Assembly: GCF_003429665.1 (NCBI RefSeq)
Contig: NZ_QUWK01000012.1
Coordinates: 31,844-95,843 of the forward strand
Direction: 5' to 3'
DNA from: Sphaerochaeta halotolerans
GTDB lineage: Bacteria > Spirochaetota > Spirochaetia > Sphaerochaetales > Sphaerochaetaceae
Length of the DNA: 64,000 nucleotides
The notes under the pieces were generated by a model. That model saw nothing but the letters and a program-made list of their open reading frames with translations. It had not been told where the DNA came from and made no database searches. The translations under genes were made by a program, and so were the position numbers. Of this stretch, positions 1 through 9,731 are shown piece after piece; position 1 is the stretch's first letter, and the number at the start of each line of letters is the position of its first letter.

Positions 1-339
1 TATGGTCAGGGATCGAGCCGGGAACATGCCGCAATCTGCCCGATGTATTTGGGTGTTAAAGCAGTGATTGCCGTTTCCATCGAACGTATTCACCAGAACA
101 ACTTATGCAACTTCGGTATTGTTCCCCTGACCTTTGAGAAGGAAGAGGACTATACTCGGTTTGACCAAAACGATGAACTGGTCATCGAAAACATAGCCGA
201 GCAGATCAAGGGTGACAGGGTTGTGCTGAAGAACAAGACAAAAAGCCGGGAGATCACCCTGCGATGTGATATCACCGAAGGCCAGAGAGCAATGCTCATC
301 AGTGGTGGCCTGCTGAATATACTCAAGGAGAAAGCTTGA
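1..339 (+). CDS. acn: Aconitate hydratase, C-terminal part (5' truncated by window edge)
   Basis: The frame open from base 2 reads [45 protein letters not shown], the aconitase swivel-domain signature. Confidence 0.93.
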   Translation, partial: YGQGSSREHAAICPMYLGVKAVIAVSIERIHQNNLCNFGIVPLTFEKEEDYTRFDQNDELVIENIAEQIKGDRVVLKNKTKSREITLRCDITEGQRAMLISGGLLNILKEKA

Positions 340-1568
340 TGGAAATGGCAATACGCATAAAAAATGGAGTCTTGCAGGTTCCTCCCAGCGTCATCATTCC
401 CTACATTGAGGGAGATGGGGTAGGAGAAGAGATTACCTCTGTAATGAAGAGCGTTGTCGAAGCGGCAGTGAAGAAAGCCTATGGGGATACAAAGCATATA
501 ATCTGGAAGGAGATATTTGCAGGAGGAAAGGCGAAGGAAATAACCGGGACCTACCTGCCCGAGGAGACTCTCGAGGCTATCAAGCAGTACAAGGTGGCTA
601 TCAAGGGACCCTTGACCACCCCTGTAGGCAAGGGAATCCGATCCTTGAATGTCACCCTGAGGCAAACCCTTGACCTGTATGTCTGCCTACGTCCGGTTTC
701 CTACTACCAGGGAGTTCCCTCCCCGGTCAAGCATCCAGAGAACGTTGACATGGTGGTCTTCCGTGAGAATACGGAAGATATCTATGCCGGTATTGAATGG
801 GAGTCGGGTAGTGAGGAGGTTGGGAAAGTCATTGCATTCCTCTCTAAGGAGATGCAAGTGAACAAGATTCGTTTTCCTGAAAGCAGTGCAATTGGCATCA
901 AGCCGGTCTCTGTTGAGGGAAGCGAGCGTTTGATCCGCAGTGCAATTTCCTATGCTTTGGAGCACAAACGACGTAATGTCACATTGGTGCATAAAGGGAA
1001 CATCATGAAATTCACCGAAGGTGGATTCAGAAAGTGGGGGTATGAACTCGCAAAACGCGAGTTTGGTGCCATGGAAGACGAGCGTGGAACGGTGAAGATT
1101 GAAAGGGAAGGGCAAGAACCGTTGGTCATTCAGGACTGCATCTGCGATGCCTTCCTGCAGAACATCCTGCTCAAACCTGAATCGTATGACGTCATCGCTA
1201 CCCTGAATCTCAATGGTGACTATATATCGGATGCTCTGGCAGCTGAGGTTGGTGGCATCGGTATTGCCCCTGGAGCCAATATCAACTATGAAAGTGGCTT
1301 TGCAATCTTTGAAGCCACCCATGGGACCGCCCCTGATATTGCTGGGAAAAACATCGTGAATCCACTCTCCCTCGTACTATCAGCACAAATGATGCTCTCC
1401 TACCTTGGGTGGGTTGAAGCTGCTCAGCTGATTACCGAGGTTGTCCAGAAGGCAATCAGTGACGGAATCGTTACCACTGACTTTGCCCATTTGATGGAAG
1501 CTGAAGGCAATGCCTGTACAACGTTGGGAACCAAGGAATTTGGTTCTTATCTGGTCTCACTGCTCTAG
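339..1568 (+). CDS. icd: Isocitrate dehydrogenase (NADP-type)
   Basis: [59 protein letters not shown] upstream; TGATG overlap with the aconitase stop. Confidence 0.95.
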   Translation: MEMAIRIKNGVLQVPPSVIIPYIEGDGVGEEITSVMKSVVEAAVKKAYGDTKHIIWKEIFAGGKAKEITGTYLPEETLEAIKQYKVAIKGPLTTPVGKGIRSLNVTLRQTLDLYVCLRPVSYYQGVPSPVKHPENVDMVVFRENTEDIYAGIEWESGSEEVGKVIAFLSKEMQVNKIRFPESSAIGIKPVSVEGSERLIRSAISYALEHKRRNVTLVHKGNIMKFTEGGFRKWGYELAKREFGAMEDERGTVKIEREGQEPLVIQDCICDAFLQNILLKPESYDVIATLNLNGDYISDALAAEVGGIGIAPGANINYESGFAIFEATHGTAPDIAGKNIVNPLSLVLSAQMMLSYLGWVEAAQLITEVVQKAISDGIVTTDFAHLMEAEGNACTTLGTKEFGSYLVSLL

Positions 1569-1836
1569 AGGAAACTCAGAAAAATCGGATGGATTCACGC
1601 CTTGCAGGTATCCAGATAGATATCGGGTGAAGGCTTACTTTCTGGAGCGAGTGCCGGGAAAGCAAGGTGAGATACTCCGTCCCTTGGGGCGGAAAAGGAG
1701 GCAACGCCTCCTGAGTCCAGGGCTTGCCCTGGGGTATTGATACCTTTCATTAGGCACAAAGAAATGACACCCATGCCTACCGATGCTACTCGGTGTTACA
1801 AAATAGGGTGCCATTGAAATTGAAGATCAATACCTG

Positions 1837-3132
1837 TCACCGGTCCTCAAGCGGTACCACCTTGCGTACATGTGGACCGGAGTATGCCTGACGTGGCCGA
1901 CCAATCTTCTGGTACGGGTCATGTCTCCATTCAAGCCAGTGGGCGATCCATCCAGGGAGTCTCCCCATGGCAAAAAGGACCGTGAACATTGATTCGGGAA
2001 TTCCGATTGCGTGGAAGATGATTCCCGTATAGAAATCTACATTGGGATAGAGGTTGCGTTCGATGAAGTATGGATCACTGAGAGCAACCTGTTCCAGCTC
2101 CATTGCAATCTGTAGGAGCGGGTCGCTCTGGCTGTCGGCACCAAGTACTTGCTGGCTGAGCTGTTTTGCTATCCTTGCCCTCGGGTCATAGGTCTTATAC
2201 ACCCTGTGTCCGAATCCAGAGAGCCTGAAGGGGTTCTCCTTGTCCTTCGCCATCTCAATCACCTGTTCAATACTGAGTCCTTCATTGTGGATCTTCAACA
2301 GCATCTGCATGACCGCTTGGTTGGCTCCACCATGTTTGCTCCCCCAAAGTGCACAGCAACCTGCAGCAACCGATGCATAGAGATTCGCCCCACTGCTACC
2401 AACAAGACGAACCGCACTGGTAGAGCAGTTCTGTTCGTGGTCAGCATGGAGAATCAGGAGTATATTCAGTGCCTTTGCGTGCAATGGATCAGGAATATAA
2501 GCATTCACCGGTGTATGGAACATCATATTCAGGAAGTTCTCACAGTAGGAATACTTGTAGGAAGGATCGACGAAGTCGAGTCCATTCATCTGCCGATAAC
2601 TGAAAGCAGCGATGGTTCTCATCTTGGAGAGAAGTCTGCTTACCGTGAGGTCGACATTTTCTTCTGGATCAGCATCCTCCAACTCGGGGTAGAACGCAGA
2701 AAGCGATGCAACCATTGCAGAGAGAATCGACATAGGATGTGCTTCCTGGGGAAAGGCACGGAAAAAATTCCTCATGTCGACATGCAGCAGGGAGTGCCGG
2801 TTGAGCATGTCTGCGTAGGTATGCCGTTGTGCAAGGGTAGGGAGTTCGCCTTTGATCAAGAGGTGGGCAACCTCAACGAAGTCACAGTTTTCAACCAGAT
2901 CTTCAATATCATACCCGCGATACCGGAGGATTCCCTGCTCTCCATCAACAAAGCAGATGTTGCTCATGCAGGACCCTGTATTCGCAAAGCCTGGATCATA
3001 CGTGATGTAACCAGTGTCCTTGCGTAGGGATGTTATGTCAATTGACTTTCCTCCCATGTTGTCCGTGATGACAGTAAAATCGAATTCGTTGTCCTCGAGG
3101 ACCAGTTTTGCTGCCTTTTCTTTGATATCCAT
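1837..3132 (-). CDS. gltA: Citrate synthase
   Basis: NILLILHADHEQNCSTSAVRLVGSSGANLYASVAAGCCALWGSKHGGAN and GFGHRVYKTYDPRA; ATG at 3132 preceded by GAGGAGG. Confidence 0.95.
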   Translation of the reverse strand: MDIKEKAAKLVLEDNEFDFTVITDNMGGKSIDITSLRKDTGYITYDPGFANTGSCMSNICFVDGEQGILRYRGYDIEDLVENCDFVEVAHLLIKGELPTLAQRHTYADMLNRHSLLHVDMRNFFRAFPQEAHPMSILSAMVASLSAFYPELEDADPEENVDLTVSRLLSKMRTIAAFSYRQMNGLDFVDPSYKYSYCENFLNMMFHTPVNAYIPDPLHAKALNILLILHADHEQNCSTSAVRLVGSSGANLYASVAAGCCALWGSKHGGANQAVMQMLLKIHNEGLSIEQVIEMAKDKENPFRLSGFGHRVYKTYDPRARIAKQLSQQVLGADSQSDPLLQIAMELEQVALSDPYFIERNLYPNVDFYTGIIFHAIGIPESMFTVLFAMGRLPGWIAHWLEWRHDPYQKIGRPRQAYSGPHVRKVVPLEDR

Positions 3133-3214
3133 TGCATAGCCTCCTCTAGGGGTTCTTTTCATGTATGTTGTTTGAACAGGTGGGTGAAATGTATCCTAGA
3201 TTGGTCCTTTTGGA

Positions 3215-3233
3215 AATATATCACCCATATATT
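3215..3233. promoter_or_regulatory. Candidate operator for the adjacent ArsR-family regulator (inverted repeat AATATAT-caccc-ATATATT)
   Basis: Perfect 7-5-7 inverted repeat in the gltA/arsR divergent region. Confidence 0.4.
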
Positions 3234-3296
3234 CTTTGCTTTTCATTCCTATCGGTAATGGTTATACTAGTATGTATCGATTCGAGGAGATGCCCC

Positions 3297-3602
3297 ATGG
3301 ATGAATTTGTATTGCCATTGGATGAGGAAATTGTCGATATTGCAGACTTTTTTAAGGTCTTTGGAGATCCCACCCGATTGAAAATCCTGTTCCTGCTTGA
3401 GCAAGGGGAGCGAGGGGTTAATGCAATCAGTGAAGAACTGAAGATGCAACAGAGTACCATCAGTCAACAACTCAAACTTCTTAGGGCCCGTCGTCTGGTG
3501 CGTTTCAGGAAGGACGGTCGTAATGTTCTCTACCGTCTCAATGATGAACACATCCATGACATCCTTGCCATGGGAATTGAGCATTACCAGGAATTGCTCT
3601 GA
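3297..3602 (+). CDS. ArsR/SmtB-family transcriptional regulator with an alpha-5-type metal site
   Basis: Winged helix (DFFKVFGDPTRLKILFLLEQGE...STISQQLKLLRARRLVRFRKDGRNVLYRL); C-terminal DEHIHDILAMGIEHYQE fits D-x-H-x10-H-x2-E; ATG at 3297 after GAGGAG. Confidence 0.88.
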   Translation: MDEFVLPLDEEIVDIADFFKVFGDPTRLKILFLLEQGERGVNAISEELKMQQSTISQQLKLLRARRLVRFRKDGRNVLYRLNDEHIHDILAMGIEHYQELL

Positions 3603-4076
3603 CTAGTACCGCTCTGATATGGTTTGTGCATAGTCACCAAACAGAGCTAAACACATCTCCCGTTCCGATTGGGTAAGGTCAATGACCTCGTGGTCCTTAC
3701 ATCCCTCCTGTATGTACCGATAGATGTAATCATCTCTAAACCCGATTGCCTCGGCGTCCTCAGGTGTGCACCCATAATACACTTCCTTGATATTTGCCCA
3801 GATACTTGCAGAGAGGCACATGGGGCAAGGGTAACAGGTCGTGTAGAGAATGCAACCGGTGAGGTCATGGGTTTCTTTTTTTTTGCACGCTTCACGAATG
3901 GCATTTATTTCTGCATGCGAAGTGGGGTCATGTTCCGTCAACACAGTGTTTGAGGCAACATAGACGGAACCATCCTTCGTGTCCACGACCACGGCACCAA
4001 AAGGGCCTCCTTCTTTGTTGTTCATGGTCTTTCGGGCTTGGTCTATTGCCAAACGCAAATACGCTTTCGCATCCAT
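3603..4076 (-). CDS. Nucleoside/guanine deaminase, cytidine-deaminase fold
   Basis: SHAEINAIREACKK and TTCYPCPMCLSASIWA zinc motifs (HAE, PCPMC). Confidence 0.88.
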   Translation of the reverse strand: MDAKAYLRLAIDQARKTMNNKEGGPFGAVVVDTKDGSVYVASNTVLTEHDPTSHAEINAIREACKKKETHDLTGCILYTTCYPCPMCLSASIWANIKEVYYGCTPEDAEAIGFRDDYIYRYIQEGCKDHEVIDLTQSEREMCLALFGDYAQTISERY

Positions 4077-4123
4077 AATGATTTCTCTCCGCTCTCCACT
4101 ATAGCATATCTTTCCTTTTAGGC

Positions 4124-4154
4124 AAAATACCGCCTTTAGGCTTTAAAGGCGGTA
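4124..4154 (-). terminator. Intrinsic terminator of argG
   Basis: TACCGCCTTTA-aagcc-TAAAGGCGGTA followed by TTTT on the minus strand. Confidence 0.85.
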
Positions 4155-4166
4155 CACAGGAAAGTC

Positions 4167-5384
4167 TTATCCACGCATTGAGCTGGCAATCAAGCGGATT
4201 GCATTGATATTGATGAATCCCTTGCAATCAACCGGCTGGTAACCACCGGCCTTGTCCATGCTTCCCAACTCCTCATCGTAGAGTGAGAAAGGGCTTTCTA
4301 CACCAGCAAAGATGATATTGCCCTTATACAGTGCAACCTTGCTGGTACCCGTGACATGTTTCTGCCCTACCGTGAAGGCAGCGCGGAGCATCTCAAACTC
4401 AGGAGCCCCCCAGTACCCGTTGTAAATCAGCTCGGCGTACTTCGGCATCAGGCTGTCTCTCAGATGCATTGCTTCTTTGTCCATTGTGATGCCTTCAAGA
4501 TTGTGATGAGCTTTCCAGAGGATTTCGCATCCTGGTGTCTCGTAGACACCGCGACTCTTGATGCCGATGAAACGATTTTCAACCATGTCCACCCGTCCGA
4601 TAGCATTGTCATGACCCATCTTGTTGAGATACAGAATTAGTTGAAGTGGGTCGGTGACGACCGTTTGGTCGTTCTCATTTTTTACCGAGACAGGGATTCC
4701 ATTTTCAAAGGTGAAGGTAAGAAGCGTTTCTTCATCCTTGGCTTCCTTCGGACTGAGGGTAAGGCTGTACACATCATCATCTGCGCGAAGGGAAGGATCT
4801 TCCAGGATACCAGCCTCGTGGCTGATGTGAATGAGGTTCTCATCCTCACTATAGGGTTTCTTGGTGGATGCCTTGATGGGGATGCCATACTGCTTTGCAT
4901 ATGCAATCATATCGCTTCTTCCCTCGAACTGACTCAGCCATTCAGGATCTTTCCAGGGGCTTATGATCTTCACCTCAGGCATATGCATATAGTAACCGAA
5001 CTCAAAGCGGACCTGGTCATTTCCCTTTCCTGTTGCTCCATGGGCAACATAGACAGTTCCTTCCTTTCGGGCGATTTCAATCTGGCGTTTTGCGATGATC
5101 GGACGGGCAAGGGAGGTCCCCAGCATATAGGTCCCTTCATAGATTGTATTGGCCTGGAGGGCAGGGAAGATATAATCGGTGACCAATTCCTCTCTAAGGT
5201 CTTCCACATACACGTTTGATGCACCAGTGGCCAAAGCCTTCTTTTCAATGGCTACAAAATCTTCATTTTGTCCGACATTTGCAACATAGGCGATAACATC
5301 GAATCCTTTGTTGACGAGCCATTTCAGGATCACCGAGGTATCAAGTCCGCCGCTGTATGCCAGAATGATTTTTTCCTTATTCAT
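4167..5384 (-). CDS. argG: Argininosuccinate synthase
   Basis: [32 protein letters not shown]; full length about 405 aa. Confidence 0.96.
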   Translation of the reverse strand: MNKEKIILAYSGGLDTSVILKWLVNKGFDVIAYVANVGQNEDFVAIEKKALATGASNVYVEDLREELVTDYIFPALQANTIYEGTYMLGTSLARPIIAKRQIEIARKEGTVYVAHGATGKGNDQVRFEFGYYMHMPEVKIISPWKDPEWLSQFEGRSDMIAYAKQYGIPIKASTKKPYSEDENLIHISHEAGILEDPSLRADDDVYSLTLSPKEAKDEETLLTFTFENGIPVSVKNENDQTVVTDPLQLILYLNKMGHDNAIGRVDMVENRFIGIKSRGVYETPGCEILWKAHHNLEGITMDKEAMHLRDSLMPKYAELIYNGYWGAPEFEMLRAAFTVGQKHVTGTSKVALYKGNIIFAGVESPFSLYDEELGSMDKAGGYQPVDCKGFININAIRLIASSMRG

Positions 5385-5518
5385 ATTCTTTCTCCCTGTT
5401 CGGTTTTGTCTTCTGCCGCCAGTGTATAAATTCTATTGTAGAATGGCAAGAGGTTTATGCATAAATATTCGTAAAAAAGCTGTAATATGCAATTAAAATC
5501 GAATAATTCATGATTTAT

Positions 5519-5536
5519 AATGAATTAATATTCATG
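5519..5536. promoter_or_regulatory. Candidate ARG box upstream of argG
   Basis: AATGAATTAATATTCATG matches wNTGAATwwwwATTCANw except for the last base; similar degenerate sites at 5458-5471 and 5545-5560. Confidence 0.55.
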
Positions 5537-5567
5537 AATACTAATTCGAAAATATTCGAAATAGTTA

Positions 5568-5596
5568 TTGCAAAATCCCTCCTTCCACTCTATACT
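5568..5596 (+). promoter_or_regulatory. Candidate sigma70 promoter of the ABC exporter operon
   Basis: TTGCAA-17 bp-TATACT. Confidence 0.6.
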
Positions 5597-5613
5597 GCAG
5601 TGGAGGTAGACAA

Positions 5614-6348
5614 ATGCTGATATGTGATCAACTAACCAAGCGATATGGCAACCAACAACGGAATGCCGTCGATGCATTGACACTCTCCATCGAACCAGGG
5701 CAGATATTTGGTTTTCTAGGTCCTAATGGGGCAGGGAAGAGCACAACCATCAAGATGATCACCGGATTGCTCAAACCCGATTCCGGTTCCCTCAGCTTCA
5801 TGGGATACTCGCTGTATTCTGACCCTGTTTCCTACAAGCGATTAATAGGGTATGTACCAGATGAACCGCTTTTTTATGAGCGAATGAGTGGCTATGAGCA
5901 TCTCTCCTTCATTGCAGATCTCTATGGGGTTGGCAGAGAGGAGCGAAAGCAACGTATCGAGGAGCTTGGTGAGCGATTGTTGCTGAAAAATGCCCTGAAG
6001 GATGAAATTTCTTCCTACTCCCATGGTATGAAACAGAAACTTTCGATCATTTCTGCGTTGTTGCCCTCTCCGAAACTGCTCATCCTTGATGAACCCATGG
6101 TGGGATTGGATCCAAAAGCTGCCTTTATTCTAAAGACACTCTTAGTTGAGTACGCAGGATCAGGGAATACCGTTTTTTTCTCTACCCATGTATTGGAGGT
6201 TGCCCAGCAACTTTGTAGTAGCCTGGGGATCATCAAGGAGGGAACGTTGTTGTACAACGGAACCCTGAAGGATTTGCAATTGCGCAAACAGGAACTTGAT
6301 GCAACCTTGGAAGCACTGTTCCTTGAATTGACTGAGAGCGGGGAGTAA
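5614..6348 (+). CDS. ABC transporter ATP-binding protein
   Basis: Walker A GPNGAGKST, signature SYSHGMKQKLSI, Walker B LLILDEP. Confidence 0.95.
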   Translation: MLICDQLTKRYGNQQRNAVDALTLSIEPGQIFGFLGPNGAGKSTTIKMITGLLKPDSGSLSFMGYSLYSDPVSYKRLIGYVPDEPLFYERMSGYEHLSFIADLYGVGREERKQRIEELGERLLLKNALKDEISSYSHGMKQKLSIISALLPSPKLLILDEPMVGLDPKAAFILKTLLVEYAGSGNTVFFSTHVLEVAQQLCSSLGIIKEGTLLYNGTLKDLQLRKQELDATLEALFLELTESGE

Positions 6349-6353
6349 GGACC

Positions 6354-8000
6354 ATGAACATGCGTGTCGTTTTCCTGTTGGTTCGTGCCTTCTTCTCAGG
6401 GACTAAACCGATCAAGGATTTCTTCGAACGAATCAGTACCTCCCGTTCTCGCATCATCAGTATGGTGTCCAGTTTTTTGATAGTTCTGGTTTTTGTGTAT
6501 CTGGGTATCATATTAGGAGTAAATTATTATAGCTATCAGACCCTTGGTCTGCTCTTGGGGTATCCGTATCTTGGGCTTGTCCTTGCCGCTCTCTTAGGGT
6601 TTGCTTTCCAATTGTTTTATAGTTTGGCCAGTGGTACCAGCCTGCTTTACGGAGCAAAGGATATTTTGTTGGTGGGATCATTGGCTGTACGTCACACCGA
6701 GTTGGGTGCGAGCAGACTGCTGATCGCTTATCTTCTGCAAGCTCCCCTGTATTGGTTTGTCACGTTGCCCTCCCTTATTGTGGGCCTTTGGATTGACGGA
6801 TTTTCCTTGGTTTACCTGTTTGGCGGGTTGCTTTTCCTCCTGGTGGGGCCGCTTTTCGCCCTCTCCCTTTCGGTACTGTTTTCCATGGTACTGGTCAGAT
6901 TAACCAAGGGGAAAAACCATAAGATGGCTGAGGAACTGGTGAGTGCAGTATCCTTGGTGCTCTTGATTCTTGTGTTGACGGTATCGCTTACCAGAAATCT
7001 TACCGATGACGGTTCGTTGCTCTCATTCAATTATGAGGTGATGTTGCAATCTTATGCTCCACTTGTTGAGAAAATCATAAGTCTGTTCCCATGGTTCCGT
7101 ATACAAGCACAGATGGTCACCTCCCTTGCAAGCCAGTTCATTATCCTTGGCTCAGGAATAATCCTCTTTGTCTGTTTGGTCCTATTGGTAGGAACTACCT
7201 ATGCTGCAAATCTCTCCTATGTACTCAGCAACCAATCAGGGACAAGGACTCGAAAAGCCAAGCATACCTTCAATTCTTCCAGTCCGCAGCGAGCGCTGAT
7301 GAAGCGGGAGTTGCTCATCATCCGCTCAGAGAGCATGTTTGTGTTTGAGATTATTGGGGAATTGGGGATTCCTGTATTGCTTCTGGTGCTATACAGTTTC
7401 ATGGGTATACTGGATGAGCTCGCTGAAGTGGTTTCTCAACTTACCCAGACCGGGGTGTTTCTTCAATTGGTGTATCTGTTGTTGCTGTTGTTCGCCAATT
7501 TCAGCATGATCAGCTCAACCAGTGTTTCCAGACAGGGAAAACGCTTTGACCTCGATAAGCAATATCCCCTTGATGCAAGCACGTTTGTCCAAGCAAAGCT
7601 GTTGTTCCATCTGGTTTTGGTATTCATCCCTCACGCATTTTATTTGGCGGTTGCTCTCTTGTTGCTCTCCCTGCCTCTCCTGCATCTTCTCTGGATGATA
7701 CCACTATCATTGCTTTGCATAGGAATGATAGCATGTCTGCATCTTGCCATTGATTACCATCATCCACGACTCGATTGGAAGGTAAGCCAACAGGCAATGA
7801 AGAGCAACCTGAACGGGCTTTATGGCATGCTCATCACATTCGCCGTGTTGGCGCTTTTTGCCTTGATACTCCTGCTTCCAATACTGGTGGGTCTGTCAAC
7901 GGAACTTTCCATCTTGCTGCTGTTCGGGTTAACAGGACTTGGGTTCTCTCTTTCCTATCGTTTAGCGCTCTCTCAGGCACGTTCACTACTTTCCAAGTAG
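6354..8000 (+). CDS. ABC transporter permease (large multi-TM protein)
   Basis: Directly follows the ATPase; many hydrophobic segments. Confidence 0.8.
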   Translation: MNMRVVFLLVRAFFSGTKPIKDFFERISTSRSRIISMVSSFLIVLVFVYLGIILGVNYYSYQTLGLLLGYPYLGLVLAALLGFAFQLFYSLASGTSLLYGAKDILLVGSLAVRHTELGASRLLIAYLLQAPLYWFVTLPSLIVGLWIDGFSLVYLFGGLLFLLVGPLFALSLSVLFSMVLVRLTKGKNHKMAEELVSAVSLVLLILVLTVSLTRNLTDDGSLLSFNYEVMLQSYAPLVEKIISLFPWFRIQAQMVTSLASQFIILGSGIILFVCLVLLVGTTYAANLSYVLSNQSGTRTRKAKHTFNSSSPQRALMKRELLIIRSESMFVFEIIGELGIPVLLLVLYSFMGILDELAEVVSQLTQTGVFLQLVYLLLLLFANFSMISSTSVSRQGKRFDLDKQYPLDASTFVQAKLLFHLVLVFIPHAFYLAVALLLLSLPLLHLLWMIPLSLLCIGMIACLHLAIDYHHPRLDWKVSQQAMKSNLNGLYGMLITFAVLALFALILLLPILVGLSTELSILLLFGLTGLGFSLSYRLALSQARSLLSK

Positions 8001-8653
8001 TGGATTGTGTGTAATACAGCTGACTCCAAGGAAGGGAAGGTAGCATAGGGATACTGCTGGTTCTGTTTGTTCCAAGCGACAATTATTCCATAATCTGCTG
8101 CCTCAAGCATGGGTATATCTGTAGGCCCGTCCCCGATGGCGATAATGGTGTCATAGTCTTTTCTCAGTGAGGTAAGCCTTTCCGCTTTAGCTTCAGGGCC
8201 ATCAATATCCACCACCAAGTGGGAGATTCCCTCTTTATCCCTAACCAGTTTTTTACCGCGGATGAACGAGAATGAGTCTTCTATCCCGAGTTTCCTGAGG
8301 AATGCCCTTGCAAGATTCTCCGTTCCGCAGGTAAGGATGCCCAGATCACAGATGTCAGAAAGTTTAAGAAGGGCACGTTTTTCCTTCTCTCCAACATGGG
8401 AGAGAAGGACCTCTGCTACTTCTTCAAACATAGTATCATTTGTTCTTTTCACAAGTTTTTCATAACGATGGTGAAACGAGCTATCGTTGAATACGCCTTT
8501 CTGGTCTTGGGCTATGAAGTGCTTGCAACGTTTTGTAAAGAACACCCCCCGCTCCCTGGCTCCTAAAAGAATCAGCAGCTGCTCGCTGTCATATGTGTCG
8601 ATCGGGTAGAGCGTCCCGTCAAAGTCGAAGATGGTTAGGCTACTATCTCTCAT
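7973..8653 (-). CDS. HAD-superfamily phosphatase
   Basis: FDFDGTLYPIDTYD, LTCGTENLARAFLRKLG, IGDGPTDIPMLEAADYGI. Confidence 0.85.
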   Translation of the reverse strand: MRDSSLTIFDFDGTLYPIDTYDSEQLLILLGARERGVFFTKRCKHFIAQDQKGVFNDSSFHHRYEKLVKRTNDTMFEEVAEVLLSHVGEKEKRALLKLSDICDLGILTCGTENLARAFLRKLGIEDSFSFIRGKKLVRDKEGISHLVVDIDGPEAKAERLTSLRKDYDTIIAIGDGPTDIPMLEAADYGIIVAWNKQNQQYPYATFPSLESAVLHTIHYLESSERA

Positions 8654-8726
8654 GCGCTGAGTGTAGCAGGTAGGCAAAAAAAGAGGAAGAGAACATGTCC
8701 CTTCCTCTTGGTCGAATGCCTCAAGA

Positions 8727-9731
8727 CTATTTACTCGTGGCCTCTTTTCCATAAATCAAATCAAAGTACTGCATGTCAGTACTGAGGATCTTATCCAATC
8801 CAGGCACCGTCTTGCGGTAAGACTCCAGCGTTCTCCAGAACTCGAAGAAATCCGGGTCAACCTCGTAGGATTCTGCATAGATCTTGGCAGCCTCAGCATC
8901 AGCGACACCTTTGATCTTCTCACTCTCGGCGTAGGCTTCTGAGAGAATTTGTTTCTCTTCTCCCTCAGTCTTTCCTTGCCACTGAGCAAGTTGTCCACGA
9001 CCGTAGGAGCGGTATGCTTCAGCAATCTGGTTACGTTCCTTGATCATCCTCTGATACACACTCTCTGTAAGGTCATCACTGTAGCGAATCTGACGGATGA
9101 TAATATCGATCAGTTCAATGCCGAATTCATCGGTAAACTGTTTTGCCTGGTCAAACATCATATTGCTCAGACCGTCACGACCGATACTGATCGTTTCCTG
9201 CTTGGATACCGTTGCAGTGAGGTTTCGAAGCCTTTCTGCATCTTCGATGCTCTCCACACTCTGTACCTGTTCCTCAACCTCGATGACATTGATCTCGTTG
9301 GAATTTCTTACCGCTTCATTGAGATAGTTCTCACTGATGATTGTACGGATGGAAGAATCAAGGACATCGTTCAGTCTGAAGATACCATTATTTACGGTAT
9401 TGACCGTTTCATAGTACTTGGCTGGATCTGCTATTCTCCATCTGGCTGTGGTATCAACCCAGATGAACTGGTTTTCTTTGGTAGGAATCCTCTGTGCAGC
9501 TCCGTCCCAGGAGAGTATCTTCTTCGGATAGATTACCACGTTGTCAACCAACGGCATCTTGAACTTGAGTCCAGCATCCTGCTCTGTGTTGACAATCTTA
9601 CCAAAACGGGTAATTACCGACTGCTGGCCCTCTGAAAGGATGTAGAAAGGCCCAAGCAAGATGAAGATGACAATAAGGACAACGAGGACTACCAGGGTGG
9701 TAATTAGTTTCTTATTCGTATTTGTGCTCAT
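8727..9731 (-). CDS. hflC: SPFH-domain protease modulator HflC
   Basis: ILSEGQQSVITRFGKIV...AGLKFKMPLVDNVVIYPKKIL. Confidence 0.9.
   Translation of the reverse strand: MSTNTNKKLITTLVVLVVLIVIFILLGPFYILSEGQQSVITRFGKIVNTEQDAGLKFKMPLVDNVVIYPKKILSWDGAAQRIPTKENQFIWVDTTARWRIADPAKYYETVNTVNNGIFRLNDVLDSSIRTIISENYLNEAVRNSNEINVIEVEEQVQSVESIEDAERLRNLTATVSKQETISIGRDGLSNMMFDQAKQFTDEFGIELIDIIIRQIRYSDDLTESVYQRMIKERNQIAEAYRSYGRGQLAQWQGKTEGEEKQILSEAYAESEKIKGVADAEAAKIYAESYEVDPDFFEFWRTLESYRKTVPGLDKILSTDMQYFDLIYGKEATSK

Noticed and set aside
1510-1740. 76-aa ORF spanning the icd end and the intergenic hairpins
   Set aside because: Starts inside icd out of frame; the region is better explained by RNA/DNA structure
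1590-1760. Cobalamin riboswitch in the icd-gltA gap (GGGAAAGCAAGGTGAGATACTCC looked B12-box-like)
   Set aside because: Core elements are incomplete and no plus-strand gene follows; kept only as unclassified structured region
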